A stretch of 33,748 nucleotides of DNA from Saprospiraceae bacterium. Its GTDB lineage: Bacteria > Bacteroidota > Bacteroidia > Chitinophagales > Saprospiraceae. The notes under the pieces were generated by a model that made no database searches, was not told the origin of the DNA, and worked only from the letters and a program-made list of their open reading frames with translations. Position 1 is the first letter of the stretch, and every line of letters starts with the position of its first letter. Made by a program: the position numbers and the translations under genes. Positions 27,589 through 33,748 of this stretch are shown in pieces. Location of the stretch: positions 1 to 33,748 of the forward strand of contig JAGNXB010000026.1 of assembly GCA_017985675.1 (NCBI GenBank), written 5' to 3'.

Positions 27589-28080
27589 ATGAAAAAGCTT
27601 TTTGTACTTGCATTTTTTTTAATTGGTTTTTCTGCTGCTTATGCGCAAACCTATAACAGAGCCATTGGCTTGCGCCTGTCCTGGGATTACGGATTGTCCT
27701 ACAAGCAATTCCTGAATGAAAAGGCCGCTATTGAAGGTGTCCTGACTTATCGGTCTTATGGTGTCACGGGTTATAAGTGGAATTATTTCCGAATTATGGG
27801 ATTGTATCTCATCCACAATCCATTCCCCAATGTAGAAGGCCTGCAATGGTACTACGGTGGTGGTGCTTCTGTATCTTCTTGGGGAGGCGATTACAAGGAC
27901 TATTATCCTGATGATAGTTCATTGGGAATTGGCATTCATGGTGCTATTGGACTGGATTACAAATTTGCCAATGCCCCAATTAACCTTACAGTAGATTGGT
28001 TACCAACATTTACTATCGGGTCATTTTACGATGGATTTGCAGGTGATTATGGTGCATTAGCTGTCCGTTACACCTTTTAA
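27589..28080 (+). CDS. Small outer-membrane beta-barrel-like protein
   Basis: The 163-residue protein has a clear signal peptide (MKKLFVLAFFLIGFSAAYAQ, cleaved after AYA) and then alternating aromatic and hydrophobic strands rich in Gly and Tyr (GLRLSWDYGLSYKQFL, VLTYRSYGVTGYKW, WYYGGGASVSSWGGDY, GIGIHGAIGLDYKF), ending with an aromatic YTF, as typical of eight-strand outer-membrane barrels. The ATG at 27589 is chosen because it gives this signal; an in-frame earlier start at 27526 is unlikely. A weak promoter (TTG at 27543, TACCTTGT at 27562) lies just upstream. The function is unknown. It is probably not part of the def operon. Confidence 0.8.
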   Translation: MKKLFVLAFFLIGFSAAYAQTYNRAIGLRLSWDYGLSYKQFLNEKAAIEGVLTYRSYGVTGYKWNYFRIMGLYLIHNPFPNVEGLQWYYGGGASVSSWGGDYKDYYPDDSSLGIGIHGAIGLDYKFANAPINLTVDWLPTFTIGSFYDGFAGDYGALAVRYTF

Positions 28081-28106
28081 ATCAAGAGGAACAACCTTTT
28101 GAAGAG

Positions 28107-28137
28107 GAGGATTGGCCGGAAGGGCAATCCTCTTTTT
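28107..28137 (+). terminator. Terminator between convergent genes
   Basis: GAGGATTG (28107-28114) pairs with CAATCCTC (28125-28132), with an inner CC/GG and a GGAA loop, then TTTTT. It serves the plus-strand barrel gene and touches the stop codon of the convergent RNase HI gene. Confidence 0.7.
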
Positions 28138-28786
28138 ATTTACGGCCAAAATCTGCAGGAATTTCGCCCCATTGGTCTGTTTCCCATTTCAGGACTTTGT
28201 TCTTTACGTTGTGTTGCTTCAGCCACAGCTCAGCGCGTTGGATAAAATCAAATAATTGGGCATTTTTCCTGGTTGGTTTAAGGGTCGTTTTGGCCTTTTT
28301 ATTCCTAAACCAGGCTAATGCTGTTCGTGAATCAGTATACACAGACGTTAGGGTGTCCCCTTTTTTTTCAAGCAGGGCAAGGGCGTGCACTAAACCAAGA
28401 AATTCTCCTACATTATTTGTACCGTCAGGGTAGGGGCCCATTTTAAATAATTCAGTTCCATTCGCCAGATCAACACCTCTATACTCCATGGGCCCGGGCA
28501 CGCCACTGCAAGCCGCATCTACTGACCAGGCAGGGAGTTTTACGATAGTGCCGATGACAGATTTAGATCTGGAAAAAGCTAGGCTGGCTTTGCCTCCATG
28601 CTGATCCTTGTCCCGGTAAAAAGCATGATAACCCTGATCAAATGCATCATTTGCTTCTTCCAGCGATTCAAATGCTTTGAATTTAGCACCATTGAATCCT
28701 TTTACGCGGAGTTGGGTTTCTGTCCAGGAGTCAAATATTCCTGGTTCGGTACCCTCCCAAATGACATAATATTTTTGTTTTGGCAT
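28136..28786 (-). CDS. rnhA: Ribonuclease HI with N-terminal hybrid-binding (viroplasmin) domain
   Basis: RNase HI cuts the RNA strand of RNA-DNA hybrids. The 216-residue product has an N-terminal hybrid-binding domain (about 5-55, KYYVIWEGTEPGIFDSW and FKAFESLEEANDAF), a linker, and a catalytic domain from about 85. The DEDD set can be assigned as Asp90 (SVDAAC), Glu128 (VGEFLG), Asp152 (YTDSRTA) and Asp212 (EIPADFG). This two-domain form, without the basic protrusion of E. coli RNase HI, is common in Bacteroidota. The gene is alone on the minus strand between the barrel protein and tatD. Confidence 0.93.
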   Translation of the reverse strand: MPKQKYYVIWEGTEPGIFDSWTETQLRVKGFNGAKFKAFESLEEANDAFDQGYHAFYRDKDQHGGKASLAFSRSKSVIGTIVKLPAWSVDAACSGVPGPMEYRGVDLANGTELFKMGPYPDGTNNVGEFLGLVHALALLEKKGDTLTSVYTDSRTALAWFRNKKAKTTLKPTRKNAQLFDFIQRAELWLKQHNVKNKVLKWETDQWGEIPADFGRK

Positions 28787-28900
28787 GCTTAGCAGATCTT
28801 AAGCTGCAAATATCTCATCTTCCATCGGGTTAAAAGGAATCCCTTTAGATTTGCATCAGCTTTCCGGGACAGATGGTTGCTTCCTTGGATTTCTGACAAT

Positions 28901-28929
28901 TTGGTTGGGGGGCACAACCACTATATTTT
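28901..28929 (+). promoter_or_regulatory. Candidate promoter of the TatD-family gene
   Basis: TTG (28901-28903), 18 bases, then TATATTTT (28922-28929), one mismatch from TAnnTTTG, 21 bases before the ATG at 28951. Confidence 0.35.
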
Positions 28930-28950
28930 TAACCAGTAATCAAACCAAAA

Positions 28951-29733
28951 ATGCATTTTATCGACACGCATGCACATTCTTATGCCCGTCAATTTGCTCA
29001 TGATTTGGAAGAGATGATCCTTCGTTTCAAGGCCGCGGGCGTGAAAAAAGTTTTTCTGCCCAATATAGACCAGGATAGTATTGAACCCATGATGAGTCTG
29101 TGTGCGGCATACCCTGATCTATTTATTCCTATGATGGGTCTGCATCCTTGTCACGTAGAAGAAAACTATGGAGAGGTTCTTCTATCAATGGAAGAGCGGC
29201 TTTTTGAAGGAGGATATTGTGCGGTAGGAGAAATAGGATTGGATGCTTTTTGGGATAAGACGACATTATCCCGTCAGGAGGTCGCTTTTCGAAAGCAGAT
29301 CCAATGGGCCAATGAACTGGACTTGCCTATAGTGATCCACAGCAGAGACACTCTTGATGAGTGTATTCAGATAGTAGCCGAAGAAGCAAAATCCGGACTT
29401 AGAGGGATTTTTCATTGTTTTACGGGTACGGCTGAACAAGCAGCCCGGATCACCGGTTTGGGTTTCAAGTTGGGAATAGGTGGAGTTTATACTTTCAAGA
29501 ACAGCAATTTAAATACTGCACTTGCAGAAATAGCATTATCGGATATTGTGCTGGAGACGGATGCGCCATATCTGGCACCTGTGCCATATCGCGGCAAGCG
29601 AAATGAGACATCCTATATTCCGCTGGTAGCTGTGCAATTGGCAGTAGATAGAGGAATAACATTAGAGGAGGTAGCCAGGGTGACCACGGCGGCAGCTGGG
29701 CAGGTATTTGGTGTCCAATATCTTTTATCCTGA
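28951..29733 (+). CDS. TatD-family metal-dependent deoxyribonuclease
   Basis: TatD proteins are TIM-barrel metallohydrolases with DNase activity, linked to DNA repair or turnover. The 260-residue protein has the family metal ligands: IDTHAHSY (His7, His9), GEIGLDAFWDK (Glu near 96), IVIHSRD (His near 130), FHCFTG (His near 155) and LETDAPYLAP (Asp near 204). Length is normal. It is most like the YcfH/TatD group. It is followed after 64 bases by tRNA-Ser, with which it may share a transcript. Confidence 0.93.
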   Translation: MHFIDTHAHSYARQFAHDLEEMILRFKAAGVKKVFLPNIDQDSIEPMMSLCAAYPDLFIPMMGLHPCHVEENYGEVLLSMEERLFEGGYCAVGEIGLDAFWDKTTLSRQEVAFRKQIQWANELDLPIVIHSRDTLDECIQIVAEEAKSGLRGIFHCFTGTAEQAARITGLGFKLGIGGVYTFKNSNLNTALAEIALSDIVLETDAPYLAPVPYRGKRNETSYIPLVAVQLAVDRGITLEEVARVTTAAAGQVFGVQYLLS

Positions 29734-29797
29734 ATTCCTTTGAGAAGTACCGATATTTTGCGACTTTTGCAGTCCCGTAGCTAAACGGGATATTTTC

Positions 29798-29885
29798 GGA
29801 GAGTTGGCCGAGTGGTCGAAGGCGCACGCCTGGAAAGTGTGTAGGCTCCAAAAGGGCCTCTAGGGTTCGAATCCCTAACTCTCCG
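29798..29885 (+). tRNA. tRNA-Ser (anticodon GGA)
   Basis: A class II tRNA: acceptor GGAGAGT/ACTCTCC, anticodon stem CACGC/GTGTG with loop CTGGAAA and anticodon GGA at 29832-29834, long variable arm (GGCTCCAAAAGGGCCTC region), T-arm AGGG-TTCGAAT-CCCT, discriminator G. CCA is not encoded. A perfect terminator hairpin follows. Confidence 0.96.
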
Positions 29886-29897
29886 CAGAAACAATCA

Positions 29898-29921
29898 GGG
29901 CTGCCCAAGGGCAGCCCTTTT
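29898..29921 (+). terminator. Terminator after tRNA-Ser
   Basis: GGGCTGCCC (29898-29906) and GGGCAGCCC (29909-29917) form a nine-bp perfect stem, followed by TTTT. Confidence 0.85.
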
Positions 29922-30269
29922 ATATAACGGAAATCTCATTGAGCTTGCTCAAAATGATATATGAGAAAGAAAGCCGAAGGCCTTGATTGTATATGATCAT
30001 CCCCCCGAAGGTGATCACAATAGGAAGTCCTTATCCCTCTGCAAGGATAGCCTTTTCCTGCAATAGAGTGAAGTTATAATTCTTCTGCAAAGCGAATTTG
30101 TTGTTCACAACCTCTTGATATTTGTTCCGGCAATTGGCCTGAAAGTTCAAACTAAGATTAAGAAATTGTCACCAAAACAAGAAAAGTAAAAAACTTAGGT
30201 GCTGAACTTGAATTCTTTCCTATTTTAGCCGCGTCTTAGAACTTAACGAAAACGAAAATCTTATTTATT
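29922..30269. other. 348-base gap before the exbB operon with inverted repeats
   Basis: No credible coding sequence. Two imperfect inverted repeats are visible: TCTCAT (29934-29939) with ATGAGA (29961-29966) enclosing TTGAG/CTCAA, and TGATCATCC (29994-30002) with GGTGATCA (30010-30017) with one bulge. The last 100 bases are AT-rich and probably hold the exbB promoter; TATTTTAG at 30221-30228 is the best -7 candidate but has no well-spaced -33. Confidence 0.4.
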
Positions 30270-31001
30270 ATGCGACGTCATCTTGCGCTAATCATTGTCC
30301 TTGTGGCTGTTATGCTAACCGGAACTGTGGAACTATTCGCCCAGGAAGCTGGTGAGGCAGCCAGCCCAGCCGGTTTTCAATTGTTGAAGAAGTACTTTAT
30401 CGAGGGGGACTGGCGATTTATGAGCCTTGTGCTTATCGTTATGATTCTTGGTTTGGCATTTTGCATTGAGCGTATCATTTCGCTGAACATTGCAACGACC
30501 AACACGGAGAAGCTCATTGGTCGAATTGACGATGAACTACAACGTGGGAATGTTGAAGGAGCGATGGATATCTGCAAAGCAACTCCAGGCCCTGCTGCCA
30601 GTGTTCTTTATGAAGGTTTGAAAAATTCCTCAAAAGGATCTGAAGCTGTTGAAAAGGCCATTGTTTCTTACGGCGGAGTCCAAATGGGCTTGCTTGAACG
30701 TGGTTTAGTTTGGATTTCACTATTTATTGCAACGGCGCCTATGCTCGGGTTCCTTGGAACAGTAATCGGTATGATCCAGGCATTTGACCGTATTGAGGCT
30801 GCAGGTGACCTGTCACCTTCCATCGTTGCAGGTGGTATTAAAGTGGCCCTTTTGACCACGGTATTTGGTCTTGTGGTTGCCATTATCCTTCAGGTTTTTT
30901 ACAATTATATTGTAAATAAAATTGATGGTATTACCAATAAAATGGAAGATGCCTCTATTGCTTTAGTGGAGTCACTTACCCGTCGTAATATTATTAAGTA
31001 A
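30270..31001 (+). CDS. exbB: MotA/TolQ/ExbB-family proton channel protein
   Basis: ExbB-type proteins form the inner-membrane pentamer that, with ExbD, converts proton flow into motion for TonB or similar partners. The 243-residue protein has an N-terminal signal-like segment (about 5-25, ending ELFAQEAG), a first core TM (about 50-70, MSLVLIVMILGLAFCIERI), a cytoplasmic helical region (about 75-145), and two closely spaced TMs (about 146-168 and 187-211) with the conserved APMLGFLGTVIGMIQAF and KVALLTTVFGLVVAIILQ. The extra N-terminal segment is common in Bacteroidota ExbB proteins. It is the first gene of a four-gene operon with a 19-base gap to the next. No tonB is in this operon. Confidence 0.93.
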   Translation: MRRHLALIIVLVAVMLTGTVELFAQEAGEAASPAGFQLLKKYFIEGDWRFMSLVLIVMILGLAFCIERIISLNIATTNTEKLIGRIDDELQRGNVEGAMDICKATPGPAASVLYEGLKNSSKGSEAVEKAIVSYGGVQMGLLERGLVWISLFIATAPMLGFLGTVIGMIQAFDRIEAAGDLSPSIVAGGIKVALLTTVFGLVVAIILQVFYNYIVNKIDGITNKMEDASIALVESLTRRNIIK

Positions 31002-31020
31002 CCATTAAACCCCTTGTGGT

Positions 31021-31491
31021 ATGTATCAGTTTCTTAATAAATATGGGCAGGTAGCTGCCTTCGGATTGGGAACGGCTATTACTCTCTTGTTCTTTATTCA
31101 GATCATGTCGGGTATATCCACCTTTGAAGGATTGAGTAAAGAAGACCAACTTCAGACTGGAATCTTCAATTTTGGTTTGGGTGCTTCTATCTTTCTGGTT
31201 ATTCTTTGCACGATTGCAATAATTGGCTTTGGTATCGTCTATATGATCAAGAATTCCAAAGAGTCCATAAAAGGCCTGGTTCCGTTTCTGGTTTTGATTG
31301 GAATTTTTCTTGTTTCATATGCTATGGCCAAGCCCGCTACTGAAGGTCCACTTTTGGCTGTTGCTCAACGTTTTGAGCTAACTGCTGGCCAGGAAAAGTT
31401 TATTGTTGCTGGTTTGTCTACTTCTTTAATCCTGCTTTTTGGTGCAACGATTGCTTTCATTGCAGCAGAAATTCGCAATTTCTTCAAATAA
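31021..31491 (+). CDS. Four-TM membrane protein in the ExbB/ExbD operon
   Basis: I do not recognise a named family. The 156-residue protein has four predicted membrane segments (about 10-30, 46-70, 82-100 and 124-148) and short loops. KEDQLQTGIFNFGLG precedes the second segment and LTAGQEKFIVAGLS the fourth; the protein ends in a short basic tail (EIRNFFK). It is 19 bases after exbB and 6 before exbD, so it is surely co-translated with the channel genes. A protein of this type in the same place occurs in Bacteroidota ExbB-ExbD operons, to my recollection. An accessory subunit of the channel is the simplest guess, not shown by sequence. Confidence 0.8.
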   Translation: MYQFLNKYGQVAAFGLGTAITLLFFIQIMSGISTFEGLSKEDQLQTGIFNFGLGASIFLVILCTIAIIGFGIVYMIKNSKESIKGLVPFLVLIGIFLVSYAMAKPATEGPLLAVAQRFELTAGQEKFIVAGLSTSLILLFGATIAFIAAEIRNFFK

Positions 31492-31497
31492 CCAACC

Positions 31498-32055
31498 ATG
31501 CTGAAGAAAAAGTCAAACAGGGGCCGAGTCAGTAATGAAATCAATGCAAGTTCAATGGCGGATATCGCCTTTTTGCTCTTGATTTTCTTCCTGGTAACGA
31601 CCCAGATTTTGGAAGACAAAGGAATCCTTGTTAAGTTGCCACCCTGGTCTGAAGAACCGCCGGAGACATTAGAGTTGATTTCTCGGAACGTCTTTTCCGT
31701 TTTAGTTAATTCTGAAAACAAACTGCTTGTTCGCGGTGAACCTGCAAATATTGATGAACTCAGGGAACGGACCAAGGAGTTTATTCTGAACCCTTCACAG
31801 CGAGAAGACCTATCACAGTCACCCACAAAAGCTATCATTTCACTAAAAAATGACAGGGGTACAAGTTATAAGACATACATTGAAGTTTATAACGAACTCA
31901 AGGGTGCTTATGATGAATTGTGGGATGAGGAATGTCGTCGATTATACGGTGTTGCCTATAGTGAGGAACTTCCTCTTGAGTATCGAAAGGAAATAAAATC
32001 AAAAATCCCTATGGTCTTGTCTGAAGCGGAACCAACTGCTTACGGAGCCGAATAA
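31498..32055 (+). CDS. exbD: ExbD/TolR-family protein (first copy)
   Basis: The ExbD family forms a dimer inside the ExbB pentamer and carries the proton-binding Asp. The 185-residue protein has a basic cytoplasmic N-terminus (1-20), one TM (about 23-40, ADIAFLLLIFFLVTTQ) with Asp22 at its start, then a periplasmic domain. The C-terminal part (about 145-185) is longer than in E. coli ExbD (141 residues) and contains WDEECRRLYG. It follows the four-TM gene by 6 bases and is followed by the second exbD after 11. Confidence 0.92.
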   Translation: MLKKKSNRGRVSNEINASSMADIAFLLLIFFLVTTQILEDKGILVKLPPWSEEPPETLELISRNVFSVLVNSENKLLVRGEPANIDELRERTKEFILNPSQREDLSQSPTKAIISLKNDRGTSYKTYIEVYNELKGAYDELWDEECRRLYGVAYSEELPLEYRKEIKSKIPMVLSEAEPTAYGAE

Positions 32056-32066
32056 AAACAACACCT

Positions 32067-32543
32067 ATGTCATCACATTTCCAATCCAAAAGAGGTAAAG
32101 CCAAACCTGAAATATCCACGGCTTCACTACCGGATATTGTGTTCATGTTGCTCTTCTTTTTTATGGTTGTTACCGTTATGAGGGATGCTGAAATTATGTT
32201 AAAAGTGCAAACACCCAGTGCAACACAATTAACAAAATTAGAAGAGAAGTCCCTCGTAAACTATATCTATATTGGCAAACCCATGCCAAAATATGAAAGT
32301 GTATATGGTACTAAACCCCGGATCCAATTAGATGATCAGGTGGTAGATGGGCCTGAAAATATTCCTTTGTTTTTGGAAAAACACAAGGTGAAAATTCCAG
32401 AGTCTCGTCACCCTCTGGTGACTACATCTCTTCGCATTGATGGTGAAGTAACGATGGGTATTGTGCAGGATGTCAAAACAATGCTTCGCAAACAAAATCA
32501 GCTTCGTTTGAATTATTCCGCTAAGCCTAAGCCAACGATTTGA
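32067..32543 (+). CDS. exbD: ExbD/TolR-family protein (second copy)
   Basis: A 158-residue paralogue of the preceding gene: basic start, KPEISTASLPDIVFMLLFFFMVVT with the conserved Asp23 at the membrane start, one TM (about 24-42), then a periplasmic domain ending LRKQNQLRLNYSA. The two ExbD copies differ substantially after the TM, so they are likely to form a heteromer or serve different partners. Paired exbD genes after exbB are frequent in Bacteroidota. A strong terminator follows. Confidence 0.92.
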   Translation: MSSHFQSKRGKAKPEISTASLPDIVFMLLFFFMVVTVMRDAEIMLKVQTPSATQLTKLEEKSLVNYIYIGKPMPKYESVYGTKPRIQLDDQVVDGPENIPLFLEKHKVKIPESRHPLVTTSLRIDGEVTMGIVQDVKTMLRKQNQLRLNYSAKPKPTI

Positions 32544-32575
32544 TTTTCAGGGTTTTGGTAAACAAAATTTATTGG

Positions 32576-32618
32576 AATAACGGGAAAGGATGTAGTGCCT
32601 TTTCCGTTATTTTTTTTT
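32576..32618 (+). terminator. Terminator after the exbB-exbD operon
   Basis: A 14-bp stem, 32576-32589 with 32598-32611 (one G-T wobble, loop ATGTAGTG), running directly into a T-run (32610-32618). The strongest terminator in the window. Confidence 0.9.
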
Positions 32619-32939
32619 AGGATTGCTCCATTTTTTAATCCCGTTTAATCCAGTGTAATCCGAAGGGTTGTTTGGTACTTCGAAGGAGTGGTTTTCCCTT
32701 TCAATATTGATTATAAGCACAGGAAAGAACCCTACCATGCTTTAGTGAAGGGGCTATTTATCAGATCTCTCTGTATGTAATAAAAGGATAGATACCTTTA
32801 ATTATAATCACCCAACCACAATGTAAGCGTTGAGACGGAGTCCATCCCAGGGAGATTATTCGGACGGCCGTTTACATTGAAATAATGACATTGGTGCCAA
32901 ACTATGGATTGTAGACAAGCGTTGGATTTTAGCAGTGGT
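32619..32939. other. Gap between convergent operons with a structured inverted repeat
   Basis: No credible coding sequence between the exbD terminator and the DUF4293 stop. An 11-bp inverted repeat CAATGTAAGCG (32819-32829) and CGTTTACATTG (32869-32879), one wobble pair, encloses a second pair GTCC/GGAC (32840-32843 and 32862-32865). No T-run follows on either strand, so it is not an ordinary terminator. Confidence 0.45.
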
Positions 32940-33407
32940 TTATCTCAGGCGGTCCATTGATCTAACCAGCGAATCGTCTTTGCGGATGTATCGGATCGCC
33001 AGGGCACATAGTATAATTGATACGATTGGGGCTAACACCCCATACCCGATTTCAAAGAGGTAGGTTCCCGTTGTAAGATTGGAATAATCCTGATAAAAGA
33101 ACATGGCAGAAAGCAGAAGAATCAATAGGTTGGCAATAAGAGCAAACCGGACTATGGTTATTTGCCTTGTTCTGCGTCTGAACTGAAAAATGGCTATCAA
33201 GGAGAGTGCAATGCCCAGGCCAACGAGCATTAATAATAGTAGGTGATCAGTTACGTGAAAAATGCCATCATCCAGCATATGTTGCGGTTGGGCTTGGAGC
33301 GCGGTTAGATCGCCTTCAACGCTTGCCAGTTCCATTGGGTTCATAAGTAGGGCGCTGGTAGCAGCACTTGCGAGGAGGAGAAAAATTGTTTGTATCCGTT
33401 GTAACAT
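32940..33407 (-). CDS. DUF4293 family membrane protein
   Basis: A 155-residue protein with four predicted TM segments (about 5-23, 55-76, 84-104 and 118-137). The opening MLQRIQTIFLLLA, the MNPM near residue 22, the polar loop before the second segment and the charged tail (RYIRKDDSLVRSMDRLR) match the DUF4293 family of Bacteroidota, which has no known function. It is monocistronic, with a strong promoter 20 bases upstream. Confidence 0.85.
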   Translation of the reverse strand: MLQRIQTIFLLLASAATSALLMNPMELASVEGDLTALQAQPQHMLDDGIFHVTDHLLLLMLVGLGIALSLIAIFQFRRRTRQITIVRFALIANLLILLLSAMFFYQDYSNLTTGTYLFEIGYGVLAPIVSIILCALAIRYIRKDDSLVRSMDRLR

Positions 33408-33426
33408 GATCCTGTTAATTTTGTGA

Positions 33427-33457
33427 CAAAGATAGGGTTATACCCTTGCCACTGAAA
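33427..33457 (-). promoter_or_regulatory. Promoter of the DUF4293 gene
   Basis: On the minus strand: TTT (complement of 33455-33457), 20 bases, then TATCTTTG (complement of 33427-33434), a perfect -7 element. Same arrangement as the rpsU and tRNA-tuf promoters. Confidence 0.65.
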
Positions 33458-33488
33458 GTATAACACAGATCTTTTAATTGTACCATGA

Positions 33489-33748
33489 ATGACAAACATT
33501 AGTTATTGGGAAAAGGACGCAATCTTCGGTAAGGCTGATTTCCTTATCGTCGGCGGAGGTATTACTGGCCTTAATGCGGCTATTTGGATTAAGAGCCATG
33601 AGCCATCAGCACGAGTTGTGGTGCTTGAAAAGGGTTTGAGAGGCGATGGAGCCAGCTATCGGAATGCGGGATTTGCATGTCTTGGTAGTCCTACTGAATT
33701 GTTGGCGGATATTCAAACCCATGGTGCCGATACTATAGCAGATTTGGT
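33489..33748 (+). CDS. FAD-dependent oxidoreductase (partial, cut by window end)
   Basis: The first 86 residues of a DAO-type flavoprotein are visible: MTNISYWEKDAIFGKADF, then the dinucleotide-binding FLIVGGGITGLNAAI (Gly-x-Gly-x-x-Gly), an acidic end of the second strand (VVVLEKG), and GASYRNAGFACLGSPTELL, which follows the Rossmann motif in a group of Bacteroidota FAD oxidoreductases. The ATG at 33489 is in frame with this; the ATG at 33485 leads to a stop after five codons. The substrate cannot be told from the fragment. The gene is divergent from DUF4293, with an 81-base gap. Confidence 0.85.
   Translation, partial: MTNISYWEKDAIFGKADFLIVGGGITGLNAAIWIKSHEPSARVVVLEKGLRGDGASYRNAGFACLGSPTELLADIQTHGADTIADL

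Noticed and set aside
29495..29908. 137-residue minus-strand frame over the tRNA-Ser gene and the end of tatD
   Set aside because: It reads antisense through a tRNA-Ser and a clear TatD-family gene and has no family likeness apart from tRNA-derived artefact peptides.

Overview
The window looks like a chromosomal segment of a member of the Bacteroidota, most likely of the Saprospiria/Saprospiraceae type. The reasons are: Bacteroidota-type promoters (TTG or TTT, about 20 bases, then TAnnTTTG) in front of several genes; almost no Shine-Dalgarno sequences; a large secreted protein with PKD domains and a C-terminal type IX secretion sorting domain; a two-domain RNase HI with a viroplasmin-like N-terminus; a DUF4293 membrane protein; and Bacteroidota-like rpoB and rpoC. 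The genus-level guess is inference. Nothing indicates a mobile element, prophage, defence island or CRISPR array.

Layout. Positions 1-4027 (minus strand) hold dnaA, then a three-gene cluster: a DUF7935-like membrane-anchored protein, a 5'-nucleotidase C-terminal-domain lipoprotein and a Tat-exported metallophosphatase. Positions 4157-10323 (plus) hold an IscA/SufA-type Fe-S protein, an unknown lipoprotein, ruvB and a 1303-residue metzincin protease with ten PKD domains. Positions 10422-12433 hold a stand-alone TonB-C-domain protein (minus), then rpsU, a XerC/D recombinase and a short HPF-type ribosome hibernation factor (plus).

Positions 12494-26417 form the core translation and transcription cluster: tRNA-Thr(UGU), tRNA-Tyr, tRNA-Gly, tRNA-Thr(GGU), tuf, tRNA-Trp, secE, nusG, rplK, rplA, rplJ, rplL, rpoB, rpoC. 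A strong promoter precedes the first tRNA, a hairpin terminator follows tuf, an attenuator-like hairpin lies between rplL and rpoB, and a terminator follows rpoC. Positions 26497-29885 hold ruvX/yqgF, def, a small outer-membrane beta-barrel protein, an RNase HI (minus), a TatD-family nuclease and tRNA-Ser. Positions 30270-32543 are an ExbB / four-TM protein / ExbD / ExbD proton-channel operon. The right end has a DUF4293 protein (minus) and the start of an FAD-dependent oxidoreductase cut by the window edge.

Most of the window is ordinary housekeeping sequence and I do not see a clear new system. The observations most worth checking are: the strictly alternating two-domain PKD array, with exactly one cysteine per domain and constant spacing across each B-to-A junction; the rplL-rpoB hairpin with a UUCG loop; a Pro-to-Thr change at a normally invariant rifampicin-pocket position of RpoB; a structured inverted repeat in the 396-base gap after the exbD genes; and the uncharacterised four-TM protein inside the ExbB/ExbD operon.
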